Positions 37,665-49,700 of a stretch of 64,000 bases of DNA are shown here, piece after piece. Source of the DNA: Coturnix japonica. Its lineage: Eukaryota > Chordata > Aves > Galliformes > Phasianidae. The DNA is taken from the NCBI RefSeq assembly GCF_001577835.2, contig NC_029518.1, positions 33,969,462-34,033,461 on the forward strand, read 5' to 3'. Numbering within the stretch: position 1 is the first letter of the stretch; each line of letters opens with the position of its first letter. The notes under the pieces were generated by a model that did no database searches, was not told where the DNA came from, and worked only from the letters and a program-made list of their open reading frames with translations. The translations under genes and the position numbers were made by a program.

Positions 37665-37990
37665 TGTCTGTAGCGGCTGGAGGCAGCTGCCGGCCACGCA
37701 CAGAGACAGAGCGCCCGATCGGTATGTAGAGTAAAAAGCTCTCGTTCTCCAAACTAGCAGGTCTAGCAGCGGCTCCCACCAGCTCGTTTGCTGCATTTAC
37801 GGCAGAGACCAGCGGAGGGTGCTGCTGTTGCTTCCCAATCTCGGTTGCAGCAGCAAAAAGTTGGTAGAGTCGGAAGTTTCTCTAACTTTCTATGCGTAAG
37901 GCTTGGAAACGTCAGCCCCTGGACTCGATCTGTCATGCGAACTGCTTGCATTTGTCTGAGCTGTTTCTGTGATGAAGTATATCTGCGGAG
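37665..37990. promoter_or_regulatory. second CpG-enriched patch in the spacer
   Basis: The patch includes TAGCGGCTGG, GCCGGCCACGCA, GCGCCCGATCGG and further scattered CpGs. Like the patch at 35.2-35.5 kb, it stands out from CpG-poor surroundings and could mark a promoter, an enhancer or a non-coding transcript start. Confidence 0.3.
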
Positions 37991-40353
37991 CTGCAGGATG
38001 GGGGGGGTTACCTCTTTTAGTATAAATTTGGCTGTGTAGATGCTTCCTTTGTGCAAGCTGTAACTGCTTGGCTGTTCCCAAGCAATCCCCTGCCAACTTA
38101 GAAAAGTCACCTTTTAGAGGTTGCAAGATATGCAGTATTAAGTTTCCTATACTGTAGTCCATGCATATTGAAGAGCATTTGCTTGGAGCTCTAATGGTTG
38201 ACTTCACAGTTGTGGGTCCTCTGACGGGAAAATCATCTGGGACCCTCAGCGTCTGCTTCATTATATCTTTGATTTGAGAGAAATGCAGTTTGAGCTCCTG
38301 TGGTGCTGAGAGCTATTTAACATTCACTGAGTGGATTCTGCAGGCAGAAAAAAGTTATACAAAACTACATGAAGCAGTAGTCAGTCTCAGCAAGAAGTAA
38401 CTCGCAAATACACAGCTTAAGCCTCCTATGTGCTGCTGTCTTTTTAATTGGCTCTAACTTGACCCAGATTTTGCTCTTTCTTGTGCCCAAAGAGGACGCC
38501 TGCCCCTTTCCTTCTTCAAACCCTTGTCCTTGTTCCTAGCTGGCAGCATTTCCCCCTTCACAGCCAGAGGTGCTCATTTTGATAATTCACTCTCCTTGCT
38601 GAAGGTAAGTGAGATCCTCAGTCAGAGAAGAGATATATCTGTGGTTTGGTCATAGAACATGAAGTTAGGTTTGGTCATAGTTTGCTACGTGAAACGTTCC
38701 TGATGTCAAGGTGCTATATGGGAAAGAATTGTTCCAAGTGGAAGCTCAACTCTAATGCTTCTGTATTTGTGCTCTGCTGTCTTTGGACAGCTGGGTGTTT
38801 GAGAAATTCCATGCTGTTGGAGGGGAGATGTGCTGCTGCTGTTGTGTGAAGTCAGCCTGTTTGTTTTACTTCGCTCTGAAACATATTTCCTGTGTTCAAA
38901 GTCATGGCGCAATTTGTAGTGATCAGAAACAGCTTGCAGATATTTAAGACCAGCCTCTTAATTCCGCCTCACGAAATGGGAACTGCTGCAAGTGTTCTGT
39001 CTTCCTATGCTCACTGAATTGTAATTTATCATATGCCCCTCCGGTCAGGCTGTAATTATGTACTCACCTTAAATAAAGCTGTCTCTATAATTTACTTGCA
39101 AATTTTTTGCTTATGTCTGCCATAAGATAACCCCCTAAATTTGTGAACCTGGTGAGCTCTCCTAAGGCTGCTGGGCTTTGGATCCCCACAGAGAGAGTTA
39201 TTAAGCTGGCATTTGTCTTGGGAAGAAACACAATCTGCTCTGCCTCTGAAAGCTGCTTCTGGTGTCAGGAAACCTCCACTGAGTTTCCTGTCTTCTGGCT
39301 CGCCAGGTGGACCAGCTGCGTTCCTTTGTTGCTTTCATTTTTCTGTTTGTGGAGTAATAATGTTACTTAGGTCAAAGGGAGAGGCTTTGAGACCTGACCC
39401 AGTAATCATGAAGAGTTCTGCCACTATAAAACTGTGATTGCTGTATGAAAATCTGCTTTGAGCTGAGCTCTGCAGCAGGGAATAAGCTGCAGCAAACAGC
39501 TGCATCCAAAATGTTTCTGGATGAGGCAAAGTCCAGCGCCACACACTTCAATGACTGAATTGTACTTATTAACATGGAAGAAGCGGAGGGCAGTAGATTT
39601 CCCTCAGGAAGAGCACAATGTATTTGTTTGTTCAAAGGCTGTGGTTCTCTGCTCAGAGGATAAAATTCTCTGCTGGATCAGTTCATCGTTTTAAGGGACT
39701 GATACATTAAATATATCTTGTGCACTTATAAAAATTAATGTATTTAATGAGAAAGCAGAGAATTAAGGACCAGATTCAGATAATCTTATTTTAAACAATA
39801 CTTTCCCTTTTCTAAATCACTCCCTTTATTTTAGTGCCCTTATTCATAAATAAGAATAGCCCATACTGGCAGGACTGGGGTTTGAAAGATTTATGGTGCT
39901 GGAAAACATTCAAGTGTTTTTCATGCAGGAAGTTTAAGTGAATCATAAAAGATTTTGCAATTAAAGGAAAGGGCACATGAGTTTCTCTGAGAAAGAACAT
40001 ATGGAATGAGAACTGGTCAATGAGCCATAAAGTGGGTCAGTCCTGGATTCCCTAAAGGTTTATAAAAGCCTGCTTTGGAAAAAGATTGGGAAGGAAGCCG
40101 GGGGAGACATAGAGGTACGGAGCTGAAGGCTGCTGGGGGGAGAGGTAGAGAAGGAGGATGTTATGATTGGTTCAGAGAGCTGATGGGGCGTTAAGAATCA
40201 GGGAAGACATGATAGTTTTGTGCTGTAAGTAGGCCACAGGAGTGTAATGGTTTGCTTTATTTTTGACACGATTCTGAGAAAAATACCAAAATATTTTGTT
40301 GTGTGTCTTAGAACTACCGTAGCCTAGCAGAGGTCCCAGGCTAAAAGCTACCT

Positions 40354-40415
40354 AGTGTGGACACAGCTGGTGAGGTAAGTCTAGGTGTTAGCCTAGGCCT
40401 CACTGTGTCCACACT
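40354..40415. repeat. imperfect inverted repeat (hairpin)
   Basis: The arm AGTGTGGACACA...GTGAGG at 40354-40375 is the complement of CCTCACTGTGTCCACACT at 40398-40415, apart from a 4-base insertion in the first arm. The loop is about 22 bases. Confidence 0.75.
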
Positions 40416-43400
40416 GTTTGGACACAACCAATGCTTGGTACATGGCCTCAGGAATCATGTCCCGTCTTCCTTTTAATTGGGAATATGGACTGCAAGCACA
40501 GACTGCTCTCAGCAGCCCTTTGCTGAAAAAAAAAAGAAGAGTTCCTACTCTTGCTTCTGTCCTGTCACTTCTCCAATGAATAAGTTATCACATCAACCTT
40601 GCAGTTTGCAAATGCTGCCTCCTTTCTCACAGGCAGCATGCTTGTTTCTGTGCAGAGCTGCTTAGTGCAGATCCTCATGTTGTTTTTATTGTACTGTGAC
40701 ACAGCTAGAGTGCTACGTGTTAGGCTAAAACTCTAAACTATGTTTGGGAAGAAAGGAGTGGGCCACTGTTTACATTAGTCTGCAGTTTCCAAGCAGAGTG
40801 AACGGCAATTTAAGTCTTTAGGTCAGGAAGAATAAATAGCTGTAATTCATGGAACTACTCCTGTTTTTGAGGGTCTGGACTGCTTCAGGCCAGAGGAGAG
40901 TTACAGGCTTTATACAGTTTATTTAAAGAAAAAAAAAGAGTGAAAAATATTTTTTCAGTATGATAGATGCAATGCATGGTATGTTGCAGCCAGCTATTGG
41001 CATTATATTCAACTGATTTAAAACATGACACCTTCATGCACACAAATTAGAATTTTAGGTTAAAAATATACAGTAAATGCTTGATACTACTTATGAAGAG
41101 GTTGCTTGTGAGTTCAGTACCCAGTGTTTAGTCTGCCCAAGGATGGATGAATGCTTCTCCATCTGTGCTGGGCTTTCTCACTTTCTCACCTATCTCTACA
41201 TGTGAAGATGAACTACAATCCAATGTTGAGGCTTTGCTATTACTAAGAACAGGTGTTACACGTGCTAAGTACTTCTTCCCTCAAACAGTCTTTCTGTGCT
41301 TATAAAAACCAAATTTATTCAAACTGTTGGCTTTTGCTGTACTATGGCACCATTTACTCCTAGTGAAAAATCAGTTTCGGTTTTATTCACAGCTGCTCAA
41401 GGTAATACATCCTCCTCCCTGCTGAGTTTTGCTGCCTTAGGCAATGGATTCCACTGCTAAATAAGTTTCAGAAAGAAGCCCTCTCCCTTCTGAAAGGGAT
41501 CACCAGGTCACTGTGGAGAAGAATAAATTAAATTTTGTTTTTAACTTGTCATGATTATTTAGACTCACTTGAGAAATCATGTACTCTTAGAATAGCTTGG
41601 CTGCCATGAGAAACTGTGCTGGAGTGTCTGAGTTTACTAGCACTTCTGAATGTTCATAGAGAAGCTAAGTACCTTCTGTACTAACCATTTGTCACTGAAT
41701 TTCCAGCCTCTGCCAGCAACAGAGCAGTGCTTGGCCTCTCTTTCCTTCTTGCTTGCCATCTAGAAGCTCTGCTGCAGGGACTCCATACCACTCCTTTCTT
41801 TTTTGTGTCCCACATTCAGCTGAAGTTCACGTTCATTGCGGTGAAAGTAAATGCCCAAGTAAAATACAAGAATAGAAAATTCAGCAATGTTAAATTTGTT
41901 TGGATGCAAGTTTAATCTGAAGTAATGGTTTAACAAGAAGTGTGTTATGTCCTCTCTCATCACTAGGCTACAAGGAGGTGATTTTTCCCTGTATTCACCA
42001 TCTTTGCTCTGAAGCGCGTATGGTGAGATCTGTACAAGACCAGGTTATTGTTCCTTTAGTTTCAGAGTAGTCAGAAGATAAAGGATACTTTTTCCATATC
42101 TGTCTTCCCACCCCATTCAGATTGCTTTTCCACATCCCATCCCATTGTTTAAAAACAACTGTTTGTTCATATTGTAATCATTTTGTTGCGTGGTCGTGCC
42201 TTTTGTCTTCCTGACTTCTGTGCATTAGAACAAACTTCAGGTCATTTCTTAGGGTCTGTTTAGAATCTTTTTTTTTTGCACAAAGCTGAACTTTTAGATA
42301 ATGACAGAACAATAAGACTTGGAATAGTTAGTGATGTGCTGAGAATTTAAATAGAAGGGTAACTAGATAACTTTATAAACTATTCTAACTTTGTTACTAC
42401 AAAAATTGCTGTATTTTTTTTCCGGATTGGAAAATGCGTTCTTTGGTCAATGGGCTTTAGGATATCAAAAGGATATTTTGATAAAATATCAAAAAGGAAG
42501 CAATAGAAATGGTCATGTTTTCCATGTGGCTACATGACAGATAGGAGAACAGTGGGGCTATTTTTATCTAGCCAATTTCTGTTATATTAATATTTTTTTC
42601 TATTTTATTTTCCATCTCATTTTTCCTATATTATAGACTGAGATGAAGAAAAGTGTTCATAGATCTGTGTAAGTGTAACCTCACTGCATGATGGGTAACC
42701 CTGGAATTGTAAGCATTCCCTCCAAGCAGAGGGCTTAGGTAGGGGCCAAGATCCAATATTTCTCCCAAGCTTCTTCCCCCAGTGTGCACAGCTACTCATC
42801 TGTGACTGCTATGCATCACTACATCCCAGCAGACTCTCTCTTCTGTACTGATCAGGTCACTGGCCAACTGTCCCATATCCCCCACTGCTGCCCTGCTGCT
42901 CTCCAGAACAGGATATGCATTCCCAAGGAAGATTTGTTGCCTTGTAAGATCTCCCAGTGAGAGAATACGAAGGCACTTGATAATCTTTTGAACCCTGCAC
43001 TGATGTAGAGAGTTGCATTTAGTATTGCTCATCATGTGCATCTCTTCTCGAGCATTTAACAGAGCTTTAGAATTAGTCTCTTTCTGTTTTGCTGGGAAAT
43101 ATCCATTTTTTTTTCTTTTTTTTTTTTTTAGCAATTGTTCCTAAATCTTGTCACCCCCACAATGATATAGGCTCATTTAGACTTGCAGAGGGAATCTCAT
43201 GATCTCCCACTCCAGAGAACAACAACCAATAATGCAAACTCATGATGCTCACTTTGCTGTCTTCCTGCAGGCCTTGCCTTTGTTTGTGACCTGATTCTCA
43301 TGACCTTCCTTCTTAAAAACGTCCCTTCTCAGCAGACGTCAGTCCTGTTCTTTCCTGACATTATCACAAATGGTCAGTTCCTTCCAGTTTAGTTCTGAAT

Positions 43401-44490
43401 GGTTAATCTGCCTTTTGATGATCCACTCACTAGAATCCTTCCTCGTTTTTGAACAGCTGATGATCACCATGAGGACCTTGGTCTCTGCATTCCTTCTTCC
43501 AGTCAAGATAACACAGAGGACCTTCCTGCACCCCTCCTCTTTTCACAGATCCTGGGAGGAGATTGGGGTGGTCACATAAGCCATATCTGCAGTCTTCATT
43601 TCCACAACTCCTCACATGCGAGTGGTGGAAACTTCCAAATATACACACGTGCGTACCTGTTAGCTGCTGTAGTGCCACATCAACATAGCAAACTCAAGTT
43701 AAAATATCCTGGGCTGCCTCATTCCAGGATCAAATATAGAATTATTCCTTACAGTATTTTTTATTTTTCTTTTCTGCAATGTAATTAGTCTGGCTATAGT
43801 CTATTCAAAGCTTTCTGTTGTTCTGTTTCCACTATGCCTGATATCTGATTCTGCTGAAAATAGACCCTGTGGTAAGGAAACATATTCTGCTCTTTGGTTT
43901 CATGCTTTCTTTTTGTTATTTTGATCCCTGCTTATCTGCACTCTCCACAACTCACTGATGCAGTTCCTCCCACTGTTTTGCAATGCCCTTCAGATACTGG
44001 AAGATGCTTCATATCTTTGATGAGAGATGGAGATCAAATTTTCTCCTCATTATCGTTCAGCCAAATACACAGTTCTGTTCTTTAACGATGCTTTGTATGC
44101 CCCTCCTTCAGATCCTCTCATCTTTTATAATGTTTCACTCCAAACTGTGTCCAGTAGTGCACTTTCTGTGAGATCTCTGATTTCCCAAGTGATCTCCAGA
44201 AAACTGTTGTCATATCCTTTTAGAAAAGGTCACTTCTGAGTAACTTGATGAAAGCTGCTCATGTACTGCGCAGGAGCTCACTGGCTGCTCTGAGAGCCAC
44301 ATTGCTTTGTCTGCTAGGTCTAGTTCATGATCCACTGATAATGCACTATCATTGGCATTTAAGGGGTATGCTTTGGAAGATTTTGCATGATGGATATTCT
44401 GGTGATAAGATATTATTCCATTTTGCCTCTGAAATATTTCTTCCCATCTATATTTCACTGAATTATTTTGCATTCTCCATTCTACTTGGC

Positions 44491-44515
44491 TATATATATA
44501 TGTATGTATGTATAC
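44491..44515 (+). repeat. (TA)n/(TATG)n microsatellite
   Basis: A short TA run passes into three TATG copies. Confidence 0.8.
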
Positions 44516-45554
44516 TCATTTTTAAGGCTTATATTGAAGATACTAAAAAGGAAAACTTAAATAAAATAGTTTTTAGTCTGTAGAGCTGACATTTCTCATT
44601 ACTCATCACCATGGGAGATGCATACGCAGTAAACTTACTCAACAGAAACAGTGCATTCCTCTTAACCTAAAAATAGACTAAACAATCACAATATACTGAC
44701 TCACGAATGAAGGATTTGCTATATTGTAGCTCTCACTCTGTTTTAAATGCCCAGTTGGTTAACTCTAGAGCCTTCAAATCCATTTCAGATTTACTACAAG
44801 AAGTTTCTGGCTTTCCAATGGTCCTTTCTCTCCATATTCTGGATGTTACATTAAGGAACCATATGGATCTGGCAGGAAAACCTCACCCTCAGAATTTCCT
44901 TTCTGCGCTTTTATGTTCCTCTGGCTCAGGTTAACTTTTGTTATGAGGAAGAATGGGGTTTAGGAACAATGGGATTTATGTTTTTGTTTTGAGTATATAT
45001 ATAAATGTAGAAGGTGCTGGAGATGTTATAGGCTTTTATTTAGGCTTTCTCTTTGTTATGGAGCTGCATTCCAGAAGCATGGCTTGCCCTTAGCCAGGTA
45101 CCCCCAAATCCACCAGTTACAAACAGGCAGGCTGTGAATACACAGAGGGGGGCTGCAGGTGAAAGTACAATGTGAACTGGATGGTGAAGAGAAAAAGAAG
45201 GCTTCTCCTTGTCCCAAAGCACCGGGCAATGCCTCTCAGCAGCTTCTTCATGAAACACAGCCACGTACTGTTTCCAGCGATGATGAAGAAACCTTCTGTG
45301 GCAATGTCACAGCATACGCTTTAGACAAGATACATTCCTTACATGCTGCTCTTTTCTAGAAGTGTCTTTGCTTGAAAGCTTTAGGGAAAATGTATGAAAT
45401 TCATCCATTTTCTGTTGATTCTGGGTGTTTCTTGGGAATAGGGAATAGGAATGTGAAACAGGAAGACATTGAGTTTATTTCAATGCCCCATACTTCTTTT
45501 TCTGTACAACTCCTGTCATCAGTGAATTTTCATTTACAGAATGGAGGCTTTATT

Positions 45555-45899
45555 TACATTCTGGAGGAAACTGAAAGGAGACTTTGTCACACCCTACAGC
45601 TCCCTGAAAGGAGGTTGTAGTGAGCTAGTGGTCAGCATCCTATCCCAAGCAATATACGATAGGATGAGAGGCAATGGCCTCAAGTTGTACCAGAGAGACA
45701 TTTGGGTTGAATATTAGGAAATGTTGCTTCTCAGAAAGCGTGGTGAAGGATTGGCATGGGCTGCCTGGAGGAGTGATGGAGTCACTGTCCTCGGAGGCGT
45801 TCAGGAAACATATAGACATGGCCCCATTAGTGGGGATGGGGTTGATGGTTGGATTTGGTGATCTTACTGGTCTCTTCTAACCATGTTAATGATTCTATG
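45555..45899 (+). mobile_element. CR1 LINE 3' end, plus orientation
   Basis: The order of blocks matches the CR1 3' region: CTGAAAGGAGGTTGTAGTGAG, GATAGGATGAGAGGCAATGG and CTCAAGTTGTACC, then GGGCTGCCTGGAGGAGTGATGG, GGTCTCTTCTAACC and a terminal ATGATTCTATG. It is 5'-truncated, as nearly all CR1 copies are, and moderately diverged. Confidence 0.9.
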
Positions 45900-46189
45900 C
45901 TTTCTGAGTTTTATTTTACAATTGGATGAAGCTCTGGTATGGATGAGGTTAATTTACAAAATGCTTTTCTGTGTGTTTCCTCATTTCCTTCTGGCAATGA
46001 GCAGATAGTGCCAAGGTGATTCCAGGTGTGGGGATTCCTAGGTTTGCTTTCTTGTTGTTAACTTGCTTCGTTGCAGTACGTCGGCTGTTGGTGTAGCGTT
46101 GGAGGGCACAGCAATTGTCCAACGCAGGAATCCCACCAGCTATGGGACGGGACAGAAGCGCTGGAACTTCAGCTGCAGAGCTTAACGAC

Positions 46190-46720
46190 TTCCCCCAGAT
46201 CCTGCCCCTCTGGGCCTCGGGGGGTCCCGGGTCTTCTCCCTCCTCTCAGGACCGCCCTCAGCCCGCCCCCTCCCCGCTCTTATAGCGGCGAAGCTGCGCC
46301 TCCGTGTCGGGAGCCGTCGGTATGGGCTTATGGTCGTGCTGTGCCCCCTGCGCGCTGCTGGCTTTGGCGTTGCCGTTGGCGCTGCCCGCAGAGCTGCTGC
46401 TGCCGCACGGCGCCGAACGCGGGGATGCGGAGCTGGAGCCCGGGGACGACGCGCGCTCGGCGGCGCTGGAGCTGGGCACGGCGCTGCGCTTCTACGGCTC
46501 CGCCGTCCGCTCCCTCTACGTGAGTGCGGGCGGGGGCGGGCGAGGTGTTGGCTGCGGGGTACCGAGCTCTAGCTGCTCCCTAGATCCGATCCGTCCGGCC
46601 CCGGAGCGGGCGGGTGGCGGGCTGGAGAGCGACGCGTGCGGTGCCCGTCTAGGACGAGCCCCGTCCGCAGGCACGGTCTGTACGTAGGGGCGGGCGGTAT
46701 CCTGGCTGTGCTCGCGGAGG
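46190..46720 (+). promoter_or_regulatory. NID1: NID1 CpG island and promoter region
   Basis: This is the densest CpG cluster in the window. It spans the upstream region, exon 1 and the start of intron 1. It has GC-box-like CCCGCCCCCTCCCCGC at about 46262-46277 and a weak TATA-like TTATAGC at 46280-46286, close to the start codon. The transcription start itself is not determined. Confidence 0.75.
46322..46519 (+). CDS. NID1: NID1 exon 1 (signal peptide)
   Basis: Sixty-six codons start [20 protein letters not shown] and include [16 protein letters not shown] and [12 protein letters not shown], which align with the human exon. The donor is TAC|GTGAGT. Confidence 0.95.
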
Positions 46721-49700
46721 CTTTGACCCGAGAGTGGGACTGGAAAAGTTGGCTACAGTAATTCGAGTCCGATGGTTGGGACCGATCCTAATGGAGGCGC
46801 TTGAGAAACTTGGCACTTCTTAGTTCCTGTGCTTGGAACGTGCAAGACCCCCACGTGGCCGCGGTCATTCAGGGTTGGGTGTAGTTCCCACGTGCTCGAG
46901 TCTGTGCCAAAAGATTGAAGCACTCAAGCTGTGCCGGTGTGGAAAAGTGGGTGCTGTGACCTGAGGCTGGCGGTGAAGATGAAGGGTGGACGCACGAGTG
47001 TTGCTCAGCCTCCAGTTCATGGCCTCGCTTCCCAAGCTCTTGTCTGGGTCGCTGATTACCCAGCTCACATGGATATGCTCTTTTCAAGGCACAGAGGCGT
47101 TCTTGGTAGATGGAGGAGTGACCTGTGTGTCATGCACTGAGATGATAGCAGTGCTGCATCAGATAAGGGACAGAGAGGGGGCAGAGCTCCCACAGGGGAG
47201 TACGTATGGTAACACCACCGGGTTTCCTCAGCTTGGTGATCTCAGTACCGGCCAGTGGCTGCCCTGGGATTTTGGTGGGAGCGATGTGGGTGCAGAGACC
47301 ATTCCGGAATCAGCTTTTGGGCACTTTTAGCGTGATTGTGTGGGCCAGATCAGATCAGCAGCGGTGTTTTAGTGTCAGTCTGCATGATAACAGGAGGCTT
47401 TTATCTTGTGTTTAGTCTGTCACAAGTATTGCTCAGTGGAAGCACAGTGCAGAATGCGTGGGGGTGGAGAAAGGAGTCTGTGTGTCATGAAAGGTATTGA
47501 GCAGCCTTAAGTGCACCCCCAGAGTGCAGTTTTATTGTATGCTGGCAGTGAGTGCTTCCTGAGCTCTGTGATGACATTCAGTAAGCAGATGGTGAATATT
47601 ACCAAGTTTATAAATTGAAGCTCAGTATAAAATACATATATACTGTACATTAAAGATGTTTTTCATCAGATTTTGAGTTTTTGCAATGATATACATATTT
47701 CTGTATGATTCTGCATGATAAGTTCATGCTTCTTTATTTACAATTTTCAACTTCGGTTGGTTGAAACAGTCACGGATCACTGGATTCTCCCTGTTTTCCC
47801 AGCAGCTGGAGATCCAAGCTGAGTTACCTCTACATGCAGATAAAAAGGCAAAGACCTCTGAGGAACTATTGTTTGTTATCATTGTGTCATAAAATCCCCG
47901 ACAACAAAAGCTCCCTTTTCATAGCTGGCAGAGGGAATTTTTATTTAATATAAGTTGAAACATTAGACTTTCACATGCTTTATTATTCTATGCGAGCTCT
48001 ATAATGCTGAACCCTATCAGTAGCCCATTCAGATCTGTTTGTTCTGATAACACACTTTTGTTCAGACTTTTCCAGTTCCAGTGGAGCTCACAGCTGTGGA
48101 AAAGCTGAACGACTGGAGGTGACTTGTTTTTAGGGATGAATCAGAGTCCATTAAGTCAAGCTTGGGGCAGTTTGTTAATTTTTGAGGTGCTTAAGTTAAT
48201 CATTAGTCACGTTTTAGTTAGAAAGTCTTACTTATTTAAATCTACCAATGATTCTTTATACAAATAAATTCAATTGCTAAGCTCTTTATTTTTTTTATTT
48301 TTTCCTCAGAAATGTTCACATCTATAAAAAGCCTCGGAACTGGACAAGGAAAAAATGCTGTTTGTCTGAAACATTTTGTGTTACCCACTTTTTCTTTCAG
48401 TAGAAGTACTTTGTTGCTTCTTACCTCCTTCTCACTTAATTTCTCAAGACAGGACTGTAATAGACTGTGTTTGATTTGTTCTGCTACAGACCGTGAACGT
48501 ATGTCAGCTATGCGTGTAATCCAGAAGTTTAACGTGCTAAAAATAAATCTGTGTTAGTTCCTGTCCATTTAAACAGAATTATACCCTAAAAGGAAAGACG
48601 TGCTCTACAGCTGCCCTTTAGACAACGCCCACCTGGTGCCTTTTTCCCCCTTTTCCTATTGATGGGAATGATCAGAGAATCACAGAACATGTGGGTTGGA
48701 GGAGACCTTTGGGGATCACCCATTCCAGCCCCCTGCCAAAGCAGTTTCCCCACTGCAGGTTGCAGTTGTGCTTTAATAAAACTCAATGCTTATTCTAAAT
48801 TACCTCTCTGCATTCTGGGGTTCATGCTTTAGCATATCAGTGTGAGCTTCAAAGAAATGAAGTTTAAATCGTGTAATTTTGCTCTCTGTGCAAATATATG
48901 TATGCGCTTCTAAATGCAAAAACTAAAAACATTTTTCAGTAGTGATGAATATTTTTTTCTCTGCATTCAGATCTCTTCAGAAAGTGCTCAGCCAGTGTAT
49001 TTATTTTCATTTAATAGCTTGCAAATGTTTTCTTGGTGATAGAGTACTAGCAACCAAACACTCTCCTTAACATTTAGACCTGAACCATCTCTCATTTATA
49101 AAGTAGAAATAGAAAATGAGAATGGTCAGTATTTTTGTATCCCCTGAATTACGTTACTTGTTACATTTCTGTTTTTAGCATGTTAGGCAACGAATAGTCA
49201 GAGGCATATCCCTTAAGGATGAAAAGAGGGAGACCAAACCTTAGGCCATTTCTTATGGTCTCTCTTTTGTTCAGTGACATTAACTAGTACTAATTGTGTT
49301 TTCTCTGAATGCTACTTTAAACGCCAGTGTAGATGGAGGACCATGCAGGCTTGGTCTGAATGCACCAAATGTGATGAAGAGCAAGGAGTTTGTATGAAAT
49401 ATTTCAAACACAGGTCCTCTCTCCAAAGAGTGGAAGTAGGGATGCTTGCATGCAAAAAGCATAAGCAAGAAGAAAGGAAAATTTTGACTTAACTCTAAAT
49501 TTTTGACTTTAAAGGTGGTGCATGTCTCCTTGCTGAAATGTCGTAGCAAGCAGATATGCATAGGGGTCTTCATCTGAAGGAGAAATTACATAGCTGGGTC
49601 TGATTTGGCCATATGTCTCAATATAAGAACTCGGGACCGTGAAAGTAAACAGGGAACCAGACTGAAAACAAGCAAAGTAGGAGAGACATCAGGGTATGAG

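Larger units (their letters stand above)
30011..46189. other. intergenic spacer between divergent GPR137B and NID1
   Basis: I found no exon chain or conserved protein on either strand. Open frames here reach at most about 145 codons and lack domain features. Items listed separately are a short tandem repeat, a poly-T run, two CpG-enriched patches, a hairpin, a TATG repeat and a CR1 3' end. The rest looks like ordinary unique avian intergenic DNA. Confidence 0.65.

Noticed and set aside
46071-46523. 150-codon plus-strand open frame across the NID1 promoter and exon 1
   Set aside because: It is in a different frame from the NID1 protein and owes its length to GC-rich CpG-island composition; there is no domain, and the NID1 frame is clearly the real one.
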